64,000 bases of DNA, from contig NW_027488769.1 in NCBI RefSeq assembly GCF_050948215.1, forward strand, positions 1-64,000, read 5' to 3'. Shown here piece by piece: positions 1 to 13,660 of the stretch. The notes beneath the pieces were generated by a model. That model did no database searches and was not told the origin of the DNA. It worked only from the letters and a program-made list of their open reading frames with translations. This DNA is from Halictus rubicundus (lineage: Eukaryota; Arthropoda; Insecta; Hymenoptera; Halictidae). How positions within the stretch are numbered: position 1 is the stretch's first letter; every line of letters starts with the position of its first letter. The translations under genes were made by a program, and so were the position numbers.

Positions 1-294
1 TATCATATCCTATCCTCTATCCTATCCTATCCTCTATCTCATCCTATACTCTTTTCCATCCTATCCTCCATCCTATCCTATCCTCCATCCTATACTATCC
101 TCTATCCTATCCTCTCATCTAACATTTCCTATACTCTATGCCAACCTATCCTCCATCCTCTCCTATCCTCTATCCTATCCTATCCTCTATCTTATCCTAT
201 CCTCTATCCCATCCTATCCTCCATCCTATCCTGCCTTCTATCCTATACAATCCTCTATCCTATCGTATCCTCTATCGTATCCTACCATTTATCC

Positions 295-3200
295 TATCCT
301 ATCCTCTATCCTATCCTATCCTCTATCCCATCCTATCCTCCATCCTATCCTATCCTCCATCCTATACTATCCTCTATCCTATCCTCTCATCTATCATTTA
401 GTATCCTCTATCTTATCCTATCCTCTATCCCATCCTATCCTCTATCCTATCCCATCCTCTATCCTATCCTATCCTCTATCATATCCTATCCTCTATCCTA
501 TCCTATCCTCTATCTCATCCTATCCTCTATCCTATCCTATCCTCTATCATATCCTATCCTCTATCCTATCCTATCCTCTATCTCATCCTATCTTCTATCC
601 TATCCTATTATCTATCATATCCTATCCTCTATCTCATCCTATCCTCTATTCCATCATATCCTCCATCCTATCCTATCCTCTATCCTATTCTACCCTCTAT
701 CCAATCCTATCGTCTATCCTATCCTATCCTATATCCTATCCTATCCTCTATCCTATCCAATCTTCTATCGTATCCTCTATCCTCTCCTCTATCCTATCCT
801 CTATCCTATCCTATCCTCAATCCTATTATATCCCCTATACTATCCTATCCTCTATCCTATCCTATCCTCTATCCTATACAATCCACTATCCTATCCTATC
901 CTGTATCCTATCCTATCCTCTATCCTATCCTCTATCCTATCCTCTATCCTATCCTATCCTCTATCCTATCCTATCCTCAATCCTATCCTATCCCCTATCC
1001 TATCCTATCCTCTATCCTATCCTATGCTCTATCCTATACAATCCTCTATCCTATCCTATTCCTCTATCCTATGCTATCCTCTATCATATCCTATCCTCTA
1101 TCCTATCCTATCCTCTATCTCATCCTATCCTCTATCCTATCGTATCCTCTATCATATACTATCCTCTATCCTATCCTATCCTCTATCTCATCCTATCCTC
1201 TATTCCATCCTATCCTATCATCTAACCTATTCTACCCTCTATCCAATCCTATCCTCTATCCTATCCTATTCCTCTATCCTATGCTATCCTCTATCCTATC
1301 CTATCCTCTATCCAATCCTATCCTCTATCCTTTCCTATCCTCTATCCTATCCTATCCTCTATCTTATCCTATCCTCTATCCCATCCTATCCTCTATCTTA
1401 TCCTATCCTCTATCCCATCCTATCCTCCATCCTATCCTCCATCCTATCCTATCCTCTATCGTATCCTATCCTGTATCCTATCCTATCCTCTATCATATCC
1501 TACCCTCTATCGCATCCTACCATATATCCGATACTATTCTCTCTCCTATCCTATCCGCTGTCCAATCCTATCCTCTATCCTATCCTATCGTCTATCCTTT
1601 CCTATCCTCTATCTCATCCTATCCTCTATTCCATCCTATCCTCCATCCTATCCTATCCTCTATCCTATTCTACCCTCTATCCAATCCTATCCTCTATCCT
1701 ATCCTATCCTATATCCTATCCTATCCTCTATCCTATCCCATCCTCTATCCTATCCTATCCTCTAACATATCCTATCCTCTATCCTATCCTATCCACTATC
1801 TCATCCTATCATCTAACCTATCCTCTATCATATCCTATCCTCTATCCTATCCTATCCTCTATCTCATCCTATCCTCTATTCCATCCTATCCTATCCTCTA
1901 ACCTATTCTACCCTCTATCCAATCCTATCCTCTATCCTATCCTATTCCTCTATCCTATGCTATCCTCTATCCTATCCTATCCTCTATCCAATCCTATCCT
2001 CTATCCTTTCCTATCCTCTATCCTATCCTATCCTCTATCTTATCCTATCCTCTATCCCATCCTATCCTCTATCTTATCCTATCCTCTATCCCATCCTATC
2101 CTCCATCCTATCCTCCATCCTATCCTATCCTCTATCGTATCCTATCCTGTATCCTATCCTATCCTCTATCATATCCTACCCTCTATCGCATCCTACCATA
2201 TATCCGATACTATTCTCTCTCCTATCCTATCCGCTGTCCAATCCTATCCTCTATCCTATCCTATCGTCTATCCTTTCCTATCCTCTATCTCATCCTATCC
2301 TCTATTCCATCCTATCCTCCATCCTATCCTATCCTCTATCCTATTCTACCCTCTATCCAATCCTATCCTCTATCCTATCCTATCCTATATCCTATCCTAT
2401 CCTCTATCCTATCCCATCCTCTATCCTATCCTATCCTCTAACATATCCTATCCTCTATCCTATCCTATCCACTATCTCATCCTATCATCTAACCTATCCT
2501 CTATCATATCCTATCCTCTATCCTATCCTATCCTCTATCCCATCCTATCCTCCATCCTATCCTATCCTCCATCCTATACTATCCTCTATCCTATCCTCTC
2601 ATCTATCATTTAGTATCCTCTATCTTATCCTATCCTCTACCCCATCCTATCCTCTATCCTATCCCATCCTCTATCCTATCCTATCCTCTATCATATCCTA
2701 TCCTCTATCCTATCCTATCCTCTATCTCATCCTATCCTCTATCCTATCCTATCCTCTATCATATCCTATCCTCTATTCTATCCTATCCTCTATCTCATCC
2801 TATCTTCTATCCTATCCTATTATCTATCATATCCTATCCTCTATCTCATCCTATCCTCTATTCCATCATATCCTCCATCCTATCCTATCCTCTATCCTAT
2901 TCTACCCTCTATCCAATCCTATCGTCTATCCTATCCTATCCTATATCCTATCCTATCCTCTATCCTATCCAATCTTCTATCGTATCCTCTATCCTCTCCT
3001 CTATCCTATCCTCTATCCTATCCTATCCTCAATCCTATTATATCCCCTATACTATCCTATCCTCTATCCTATCCTATCCTCTATCCTATACAATCCACTA
3101 TCCTATCCTATCCTGTATCCTATCCTATCCTCTATCCTATCCTCTATCCTATCCTCTATCCTATCCTATCCTCTATCCTATCCTATCCTCAATCCTATCC

Positions 3201-4715
3201 TATCCCCTATCCTATCCTATCCTCTATCCTATCCTATGCTCTATCCTATACAATCCTCTATCCTATCCTATTCCTCTATCCTATGCTATCCTCTATCATA
3301 TCCTATCCTCTATCCTATCCTATCCTCTATCTCATCCTATCCTCTATCCTATCGTATCCTCTATCATATACTATCCTCTATCCTATCCTATCCTCTATCT
3401 CATCCTATCCTCTATTCCATCCTATCCTATCATCTAACCTATTCTACCCTCTATCCAATCCTATCCTCTATCCTATCCTATTCCTCTATCCTATGCTATC
3501 CTCTATCCTATCCTATCCTCTATCCAATCCTATCCTCTATCCTTTCCTATCCTCTATCCTATCCTATCCTCTATCTTATCCTATCCTCTATCCCATCCTA
3601 TCCTCTATCTTATCCTATCCTCTATCCCATCCTATCCTCCATCCTATCCTCCATCCTATCCTATCCTCTATCGTATCCTATCCTGTATCCTATCCTATCC
3701 TCTATCATATCCTACCCTCTATCGCATCCTACCATATATCCGATACTATTCTCTCTCCTATCCTATCCGCTGTCCAATCCTATCCTCTATCCTATCCTAT
3801 CGTCTATCCTTTCCTATCCTCTATCTCATCCTATCCTCTATTCCATCCTATCCTCCATCCTATCCTATCCTCTATCCTATTCTACCCTCTATCCAATCCT
3901 ATCCTCTTTCCTATCCTATCCTATATCCTATCCTATCCTCTATCCTATGCCATCCTCTATCCTATCCTATCCTCTAACATATCCTATCCTCTATCCTATC
4001 CTATCCACTATCTCATCCTATCATCTAACCTATCCTCTATCATATCCTATCCTCTATCCTATCCTATCCTCTATCTCATCCTATCCTCTATTCCATCCTA
4101 TCCTATCCTCTAACCTATTCTACCCTCTATCCAATCCTATCCTCTATCCTATCCTATTCCTCTATCCTATGCTATCCTCTATCCTATCCTATCCTCTATC
4201 CAATCCTATCCTCTATCCTTTCCTATCCTCTATCCTATCCTATCCTCTATCTTATCCTATCCTCTATCCCATCCTATCCTCTATCTTATCCTATCCTCTA
4301 TCCCATCCTATCCTCCATCCTATCCTCCATCCTATCCTATCCTCTATCATATCCTACCCTCTATCGCATCCTACCATATATCCGATACTATTCTCTCTCC
4401 TATCCTATCCGCTGTCCAATCCTATCCTCTATCCTATCCTATCGTCTATCCTTTCCTATCCTCTATCTCATCCTATCCTCTATTCCATCCTATCCTCCAT
4501 CCTATCCTATCCTCTATCCTATTCTACCCTCTATCCAATCCTATCCTCTATCCTATCCTATCCTATATCCTATCCTATCCTCTATCCTATCCCATCCTCT
4601 ATCCTATCCTATCCTCTAACATATCCTATCCTCTATCCTATCCTATCCACTATCTCATCCTATCATCTAACCTATCCTCTATCATATCCTATCCTCTATC
4701 CTATCCTATCCTCTA
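295..4715 (+). repeat. Tandem duplication with a 2212-bp period (two copies)
   Basis: Positions 295-2136 match 2507-4348 at an offset of 2212 bp with only a few differences, for example near 2780, 3908 and 3949. At 4349 the second copy lacks 34 bp, exactly two monomers, relative to 2137-2170; after that the match continues at an offset of 2178 to about 4715. The CCGATAC landmark confirms this (1527 to 3739 is 2212; 2203 to 4381 is 2178). Both copies contain the internal 676-bp duplication, so that one is older. Confidence 0.9.
1145..2537 (+). repeat. Internal tandem duplication with a 676-bp period
   Basis: The segment starting at about 1145 recurs from about 1821 at an offset of 676 bp (CCGATAC landmark at 1527 and 2203), and similarity ends near 2537. 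Differences are few: 1151-1160 reads CATATACTA where 1827 onward reads CATATCCTA, and 1211-1215 has ATCAT where 1887 onward has ATCCT. The same pair recurs inside the second 2212-bp copy (3739 and 4381, 642 bp apart after loss of 34 bp). Confidence 0.85.
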
Positions 4716-7700
4716 TCTCATCCTATCCTCTATCCTATCCTATCATCTATCATATCCTATCCTCTATCCTATCCTATCCTCTATCTCATCCTATCCTCTA
4801 TTCCATCCTATCCTCCATCCTATCCTATCCTCTAACCTATTCTACCCTCTATCCAATCCTACCCTCTATCCTATCCTATCCTATATCCTATCCTATCCTC
4901 TATCCCATCCTATCCTCTATGCTATTCTATCCACTATCCCATCCTATACTCTACCGTATTCTACCATCTATCCTATCCTATCCTCTATCATATCCTATCC
5001 TCTATCCTATCCTATCCTATATCTTATCCTATCCTCTATCCCATCCTATCCTCCATCCTATCCTATCCTCTATCGTATCCTATCCTGTATCCTATCCTAT
5101 CCTCTATCATATCCTACACTCTATCCTATCCTATCCTCTATCCTATCCTATCCTCTCAGCTATCCTATCCTATCCTCTATCGTATCCTACCATCTATCCT
5201 ATCCTATCCTCTATCCCATGCCATCCTCTATCCCATCCTATCCTCTATCCTATCCCATCCTCTATCCTATCCTATCCTCTATCATATCCTATCCTCTATC
5301 CTATCCTATCCTCTATCTCATCCTATCCTCTATTCCATCCTATCCTAGATCCTATCCTATCCTCTATCCTATTCTACCCTCTATCCAATCCTATCCTCTA
5401 TCCTATCCTATCCTATATCCTATCCTATCCTCTATCCTATCCTATCCTCTATCTCATCCTATCCTCTATTCCATCCTATCCTCCATCCTATCCTATCCTC
5501 TAACCTATTCTACCCTCTATCCAATCCTATCCTCTATCCTATCCTATCCTATATCCTATCCTATCCTCTATCCTATCCTATCCTCTATCCTATCCTATCC
5601 TCTATCTTATCCTATCCTCTATCCCATCCTATCCTCCATCTTATCCTATCCTCTATCCCATCCTATCCTCCATTATAACCTATCCACTATCCCATCCTAT
5701 CCTCTATCCTATTCTACCCTCTATCTAAACCTATCCTCTATGATATCCTATCCTCTATCCAATCCTATCCTTTATCCAATCCTATCCTCTATCTTATCCT
5801 ATCCTCTATCCTATCCAATCTTCTATCTTATCCTATCCTCTATCCCATCCTATCCTCCATCTTATCCTGTCCTCTATCCTATCCTACCCTCTATCTTATC
5901 CTATCCTCCATCCTATCCTATCCTCTATCGTATCCTATCCTCTATCCAATCCTATCCTCTATCATATCCTATCCTCAATCCTATCCTATCCTCTATCCCA
6001 TCCTATCCTCCATCCTATCCTATCCTCCATCCTATCCTATCGTCTATCCTATCCTATCCTCTATCTTATCCTATCCTCTATCGCATCCTATCCTCCATCC
6101 TATCCTCCATCCTATCCTATCCTCTATCATATTCTATCCTATATCCTATCCTATCCTCTATCTCATCCTATCCTCTATCCAATCCTATCCTCTATCCTAT
6201 CCTATCCTATATCCTATCCTATCCTCTATCCTATCCTACCCTCTATCTCATCCTATCCTCTATCCAATCCTATCCTCTATCCCATCCTATCCTCCATCCA
6301 ATCCTATCCTGCATCCTATACTATCCTCTATCATATCCTTTCATCTAACATTTCCTATCCTCTATCCCAACCTATCCTCCATCCTCTCCTATCCTCTATC
6401 CTATCCTCGATCCCATCCTATCCTCCATTCTATCCTGTCCTCTATCCTATACAATCCTCTATCCTATCCTATCCTCTAACATATCCTATCCTCTATCCTA
6501 TCCTATCCACTATCTCATCCTATCATCTAACCTATCCTCTATCATATCCTATCCTCTATCCTATCCTATCCTCTATCTCATCCTATCCTCTATCCTATCC
6601 TATCATCTATCATATCCTATCCTCTATCCTATCCTATCCTCTATCTCATCCTATCCTCTATTCCATCCTATCCTCCATCCTATCCTATCCTCTAACCTAT
6701 TCTACCCTCTATCCAATCCTACCCTCTATCCTATCCTATCCTATATCCTATCCTATCCTCTATCCCATCCTATCCTCTATGCTATTCTATCCACTATCCC
6801 ATCCTATACTCTACCGTATTCTACCATCTATCCTATCCTATCCTCTATCATATCCTATCCTCTATCCTATCCTATCCTATATCTTATCCTATCCTCTATC
6901 CCATCCTATCCTCCATCCTATCCTATCCTCTATCGTATCCTATCCTGTATCCTATCCTATCCTCTATCATATCCTACACTCTATCCTATCCTATCCTCTA
7001 TCCTATCCTATCCTCTCAGCTATCCTATCCTATCCTCTATCGTATCCTACCATCTATCCTATCCTATCCTCTATCCCATGCCATCCTCTATCCCATCCTA
7101 TCCTCTATCCTATCCCATCCTCTATCCTATCCTATCCTCTATCATATCCTATCCTCTATCCTATCCTATCCTCTATCTCATCCTATCCTCTATTCCATCC
7201 TATCCTAGATCCTATCCTATCCTCTATCCTATTCTACCCTCTATCCAATCCTATCCTCTATCCTATCCTATCCTATATCCTATCCTATCCTCTATCCTAT
7301 CCTATCCTCTATCTCATCCTATCCTCTATTCCATCCTATCCTCCATCCTATCCTATCCTCTAACCTATTCTACCCTCTATCCAATCCTATCCTCTATCCT
7401 ATCCTATCCTATATCCTATCCTATCCTCTATCCTATCCTATCCTCTATCCTATCCTATCCTCTATCTTATCCTATCCTCTATCCCATCCTATCCTCCATC
7501 TTATCCTATCCTCTATCCCATCCTATCCTCCATTATAACCTATCCACTATCCCATCCTATCCTCTATCCTATTCTACCCTCTATCTAAACCTATCCTCTA
7601 TGATATCCTATCCTCTATCCAATCCTATCCTTTATCCAATCCTATCCTCTATCTTATCCTATCCTCTATCCTATCCAATCTTCTATCTTATCCTATCCTC

Positions 7701-8328
7701 TATCCCATCCTATCCTCCATCTTATCCTGTCCTCTATCCTATCCTACCCTCTATCTTATCCTATCCTCCATCCTATCCTATCCTCTATCGTATCCTATCC
7801 TCTATCCAATCCTATCCTCTATCATATCCTATCCTCAATCCTATCCTATCCTCTATCCCATCCTATCCTCCATCCTATCCTATCCTCCATCCTATCCTAT
7901 CGTCTATCCTATCCTATCCTCTATCTTATCCTATCCTCTATCGCATCCTATCCTCCATCCTATCCTCCATCCTATCCTATCCTCTATCATATTCTATCCT
8001 ATATCCTATCCTATCCTCTATCTCATCCTATCCTCTATCCAATCCTATCCTCTATCCTATCCTATCCTATATCCTATCCTATCCTCTATCCTATCCTACC
8101 CTCTATCTCATCCTATCCTCTATCCAATCCTATCCTCTATCCCATCCTATCCTCCATCCAATCCTATCCTGCATCCTATACTATCCTCTATCATATCCTT
8201 TCATCTAACATTTCCTATCCTCTATCCCAACCTATCCTCCATCCTCTCCTATCCTCTATCCTATCCTCGATCCCATCCTATCCTCCATTCTATCCTGTCC
8301 TCTATCCTATACAATCCTCTATCCTATC
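4594..8328 (+). repeat. Exact tandem duplication with a 1860-bp period
   Basis: Positions 4594-6468 equal 6454-8328 at an offset of 1860 bp. I found no difference in the lines I compared, and 1860 is a multiple of 60, so whole printed lines coincide. The match breaks at 4593/6453 on the left and 6469/8329 on the right. Rare marks are shared, such as TCTCAGCTATCC at 5154 and 7014 and CCTAGATCC near 5344 and 7204. With no accumulated substitutions, this is either the youngest event in domain A or an assembly duplication. Confidence 0.92.
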
Positions 8329-8541
8329 GTATCCTCTATCGTATCCTACCATTTATCCTATCCTACCATCTATCCTATCCTATCCTCTATCCCATGCTAT
8401 CCTCTATCCCATCCTATCCTCTATCCTATCCCATCCTCTATCCTATTCTATCCTCTATCATATCCTATCCTCTATCCTATCCTATCCTCTATCTCATCCT
8501 ATCCTCTATCCTATCCTATCCTCTATCATATCCTATCCTCT

Positions 8542-11500
8542 ATCCTATCCTATCCTCTATCTCATCCTATCCTCTATTCCATCCTATCCTCCATCCTATC
8601 CTATCCTCTATGCTATTCTATCCTATATCCTATCCTATCCTCTATCTCATCCTATCCTCTATCCAATCCTATCCTCTATCCTATAACATCCTATATCCTA
8701 TCCTATCCTCTATCCTATCCTATCCTCTATCCTATCCTATCCTATCCTCTATACTATCCTATCCTCTATCGTATCCTATCATGTATCCTATCCTCTATCA
8801 TATCCTATCCTATATCCTATCCTATCCTCTAACTTATCGTATCCTCTATCCCATTATATCCTCCATCCTATCCTATCCTCTATGCTATTCTATCCTGTAT
8901 CCTATCCTATACTCTACCGTATTCTACCATCTATCCTATCCTATACTCTATCATATCCTATCGTCTATCCTATCCTATCATCTATCTTATCCTATCCTCT
9001 ATCCCATCCTATCCTCCATCCTATCCTCCATCCTATCCTATCCTCTATCGTATCCTATCCTGTATCTTATCCTATCCTTTATCATATCCTACCCTCTATC
9101 CAATCCTATCCTCTATCGTATCCTATCCTTTATCCAATAATATCCTTTATCTTATCCTATCCTCTATCCAATCCTATCCTCTATCCTATCCTATCCTATA
9201 TCCTATCCTATCCTCTATCCTACCCTATCCTCTATCCTATCCTATCCTCTATCCTATCTTATCGTATCCTCTATCCCATCCTATCCTCCATCCTATCCTA
9301 TCCTCTATCCTATACTATCCTCTATCCTATCCTATCCTGTATCATATCCTATCCTGTATCCTATTATATCTTCTATCTCATCCTATCCTCTATCCTATCC
9401 TATCCTCTATCATATCCTATCCTCTATCCTATCCTATCCTCTATCTCATCCTATCCTCTATTCCATCCTATCCTCCATCCTATCCTATCCTCTAACCTAT
9501 TCTACCCTCTATCCAATCCTATCCTCTATCCTATCCTATCCTATATCCTATCCTATCCTCTATCCTATCCTATCCTCTATCCTATCCTATCCTCTATCTT
9601 ATCCTATCCTCTATCCCATCCTATCCTCCATCTTATCCTATCCTCTATCCCATCCTATCCTCCATTATAACCTATCCACTATCCCATCCTATCCTCTATC
9701 CTATTCTACCCTCTATCTAAACCTATCCTCTATGATATCCTATCCTCTATCCAATCCTATCCTTTATCGTATCCTATCCTTTATCCAATCCTATCCTCTT
9801 TCTTATCCTATCCTCTATCCTATCCAATCTTCTATCGTATCCTCTATCCTCTCCTCTATCCTATCCTCTATCCTATCCTATCCTCAATCCTATCCTATCC
9901 TCTATCTTATCCTATCCTCCATCCTATCCTATCCTCCATCGTATCCTATCCTCTATCCAATCCTATCCTCTATCATATCCTATCCTCAATCCTATCCTAT
10001 CCTCTATCCCATCCTATCCTCCATCCTATCCTATCCTCCATCCTATCCTATCGTCTATCCTATCCTATCCTCTATCTTATCCTATCCTCTATCCCATCCT
10101 ATCCTCCATCCTATCCTCCATCCTATCCTATCCTCTATCGTATCCTATCCTGTATCCTATCCTATCCTCTATCATATCCTACCCTCTATCGCATCCTACC
10201 ATATATCCGATACTATTCTCTCTCCTATCCTATCCGCTGTCCAATCCTATCCTCTATCCCATCCTATCGTCTATCCTTTCCTATCCTCTATACTCTCGTC
10301 TATCGTATCCTATCCTCTATCGTATCCTACCATCTATCCTATCCTATCCTCTATCCCATCCCATCCTCTATCCCATCCTATCCTCTATCCTATCCCATCC
10401 TCTATCGTATCCTATCCTCTATCCTATTCTATCCTCTATCATATCCTATCCTCTATCCTATCCTATCCTCTATCTCATCCTATCCTCTATCTCATCCTAT
10501 CCTCTATTCCATCCTATCCTCCATCCTATCCTATCCTCTATCTCATCCTATCCTCTATTCCATCCTATCCTCCATCCTATCCTATCCTCTATGCTATTCT
10601 ATCCTATATCCTATCCTATCCTCTATCTCATCCTATCCTCTATCCAATCCTATCCTCTATCCTATAACATCCTATATCCTATCCTATCCTCTATCCTATC
10701 CTATCCTCTATCCTATCCTATCCTATCCTCTATACTATCCTATCCTCTATCGTATCCTATCATGTATCCTATCCTCTATCATATCCTATCCTATATCCTA
10801 TCCTATCCTCTACCTTATCGTATCCTCTATCACATCCTATCCTCCATCCTATCCTAACCTCTATGCTATTCTATCCTGTATCCTATCCTATACTCTACCG
10901 TATTCTACCATCTATCCTATCCTATACTCTATCATATCCTATCGTCTATCCTATCCTATCATCTATCTTATCCTATCCTCTATCCCATCCTATCCTCCAT
11001 CCTATCCTCCATCCTATCCTATCCTCTATCGTATCCTATCCTGTATCATATCCTATCCTCTATCATATCCTACCCTCTATCCAATCCTATCCTCTATCGT
11101 ATCCTATCCTTTATCCAATCCTATCCTCTATCTTATCCTATCCTCTATCCAATCCTATCCTCTATCCTATCCTATCCTATATCCTATCCTATCCTCTATC
11201 CTATCCTATCCTCTATCCTATCCTATCCTCTATCCTATCTTATCGTATCCTCTATCCCATCCTATCCTCCATCCTATCCTATCCTCTATCCTATACTATC
11301 CTCTATCCTATCCTATCCTGTATCATATCCTATCCTGTATCCTATTATATCTTCTATCTCATCCTATCCTCTATCCTATCCTATCCTCTATCATATCCTA
11401 TCCTCTATCCTATCCTATCCTCTATCTCATCCTATCCTCTATTCCATCCTATCCTCCATCCTATCCTATCCTCTAACCTATTCTACCCTCTATCCAATCC

Positions 11501-11733
11501 TATCCTCTATCCTATCCTATCCTATATCCTATCCTATCCTCTATCCTATCCTATCCTCTATCCTATCCTATCCTCTATCTTATCCTATCCTCTATCCCAT
11601 CCTATCCTCCATCTTATCCTATCCTCTATCCCATCCTATCCTCCATTATAACCTATCCACTATCCCATCCTATCCTCTATCCTATTCTACCCTCTATCTA
11701 AACCTATCCTCTATGATATCCTATCCTCTATCC
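8542..11733 (+). repeat. Direct copies 1981 bp apart (8542-9752 and 10,523-11,733)
   Basis: About 1.2 kb at 8542-9752 recurs at 10,523-11,733 with scattered substitutions, for example TAACTTATCG near 8831 against TACCTTATCG near 10,812. The copies share ATAACATCC near 8691 and 10,672 and ACCGTATTCTACC near 8917 and 10,898. The 770 bp between them (9753-10,522) is also satellite and contains a copy of the CCGATAC landmark at 10,206. I cannot say whether this was one 1981-bp tandem duplication later edited, or two insertions. Confidence 0.8.
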
Positions 11734-12972
11734 TATCCTATCCTCTATCTTATCCTATCCTATCCTCCATCCTATCCTCCATCCTATCCTATCCTCTCTC
11801 CTATCCTATCCTATATCCTATCCTATCCTCTATCATATCCTATCCTCTATCCTATCCTATCCTCTATCTCATCCTATACTCTATCCAATCCTATCCTCTA
11901 TCCTATCCTATCCTATATCCTATCCTATCCTCTATCCTATCCTATCCTCTATCCTATCTTATCGTATCCTCTATCCCATCCTATCCTCCATCCTATCCTA
12001 TCCTCTATCCTATACTATCCTCTATCCTATCCTATCCTCTATCATATCCTATCCTCTATCCTATTATATCTTCTATCTCATCCTATCCTATATCCTATCC
12101 CATCCTCTATCCTATCCTATCCTCTATCATATCCTATCCTCTATCCTATCCTATCTTCTATCTCATCCTATCCTCTATCCTATCCTATCCTCTATCATAT
12201 CCTATCCTATCCTCTATCATATCCTATCCTCTATCCTATCCTATCTTCTATCTCATCCTATCCTCTATCCTATCCTATCCTCTATCATATCCTATCCTCT
12301 ATCCTATCCTATCCTCTATCTCATCCTATCCTCTATTCCATCCTATCCTCCATCCTATCCTATCCTCTATGCTATTCTATCCTATATCCTATCCTATCCT
12401 CTATCTCATCCTATCCTCTATCCAATCCTATCCTCTATCCTATCCTATCCTATATCCTATCCTATCCTCTATCCTATCCTATCCTCTATCCTATCATATC
12501 CTCTATCCTATCTTATCGTATCCTCTATCCCATCCTATCCTCCATCCTATCCTATCCTCTATCCTATACTATCCTCTATCCTATCCTATCCTCTATCACA
12601 TCCTATCCTCTATCCTATTATATCTTCTATCTCATCCTATCCTCTATCCTATCCTATCCTCTATCATATCCTATCCTCTATCCTATCCTATCCTCTATCT
12701 CATCCTATCCTCTATTCCGACCTATCCTCCATCCTATCCTATCCTCCATGCTATTCTATCCTATATCCTATCCTATCCTCTATCTCATCCTATCCTCTAT
12801 CCAATAGAAACCTCTATCCCATCCTATCCTCCATCCTATCCTATCCTCCATCCTATACTATCCTCTATCCTATCCTCTCATCTAACATTTCCTATCCTCT
12901 ATCCCAACCTATCCTCCATCCTCTCCTATCCTCTATCCTATCCTATCCTCTATCTTATCCTATCCTCTATCC

Positions 12973-13660
12973 CATCCTATCCTCCATTCTATCCTGTCCT
13001 CTATCCTATACAATCCTCTATCCTATCGTATCCTCTATCGTATCCTACCATTTATCCTATCCTACCATCTATCCTATCCTATCCTCTATCCCATGCTATC
13101 CTCTATCCCATCCTATCCTCTATCCTATCCCATCCTCTATCCTATTCTATCCTCTATCATATCCTATCCTCTATCCTATCCTATCCTCTATCTCATCCTA
13201 TCCTCTATCCTATCCTATCCTCTATCATATCCTATCCTCTATCCTATCCTATCCTCTATCTCATCCTATCCTCTATTCCATCCTATCCTCCATCCTATCC
13301 TATCCTCTATGCTATTCTATCCTATATCCTATCCTATCCTCTATCTCATCCTATCCTCTATCCAATCCTATCCTCTATCCTATAACATCCTATATCCTAT
13401 CCTATCCTCTATCCTATCCTATCCTCTATCCTATCCTATCCTCTATCCTATCCTATCCTCTATCCTATCCTATCCTCTATCCTATCCTATCCTATCCTCT
13501 ATACTATCCTATCCTCTATCGTATCCTATCATGTATCCTATCCTCTATCATATCCTATCCTATATCCTATCCTATCCTCTACCTTATCGTATCCTCTATC
13601 CCATCCTATCCTCCATCCTATCCTATCCTCTATGCTATTCTATCCTGTATCCTATCCTAT
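12973..13660 (+). repeat. Displaced copy of 8274-8910, about 4.7 kb downstream
   Basis: Matching runs at an offset of 4699 bp from about 8274, then of 4750 bp after an extra 51 bp (three monomers) near 13,420-13,480. The run TATGCTATTCTATCCTGTATCC (22 bp, described here by its ends, 8881 and 13,631) is shared, after which the copies diverge. A further partial copy lies at 10,541-10,890 through the 1981-bp duplication, so this segment exists three times in domain A. Confidence 0.75.

Noticed and set aside
3236..5503. 755-codon open frame on the + strand, the longest in the window, with many other long + frames
   Set aside because: The translation is only the 17-residue cycle implied by the monomer. 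All three + frames are open for the same reason, starts fall on chance ATG variants, and there is no composition or domain signal beyond the repeat. Not annotated as a gene.
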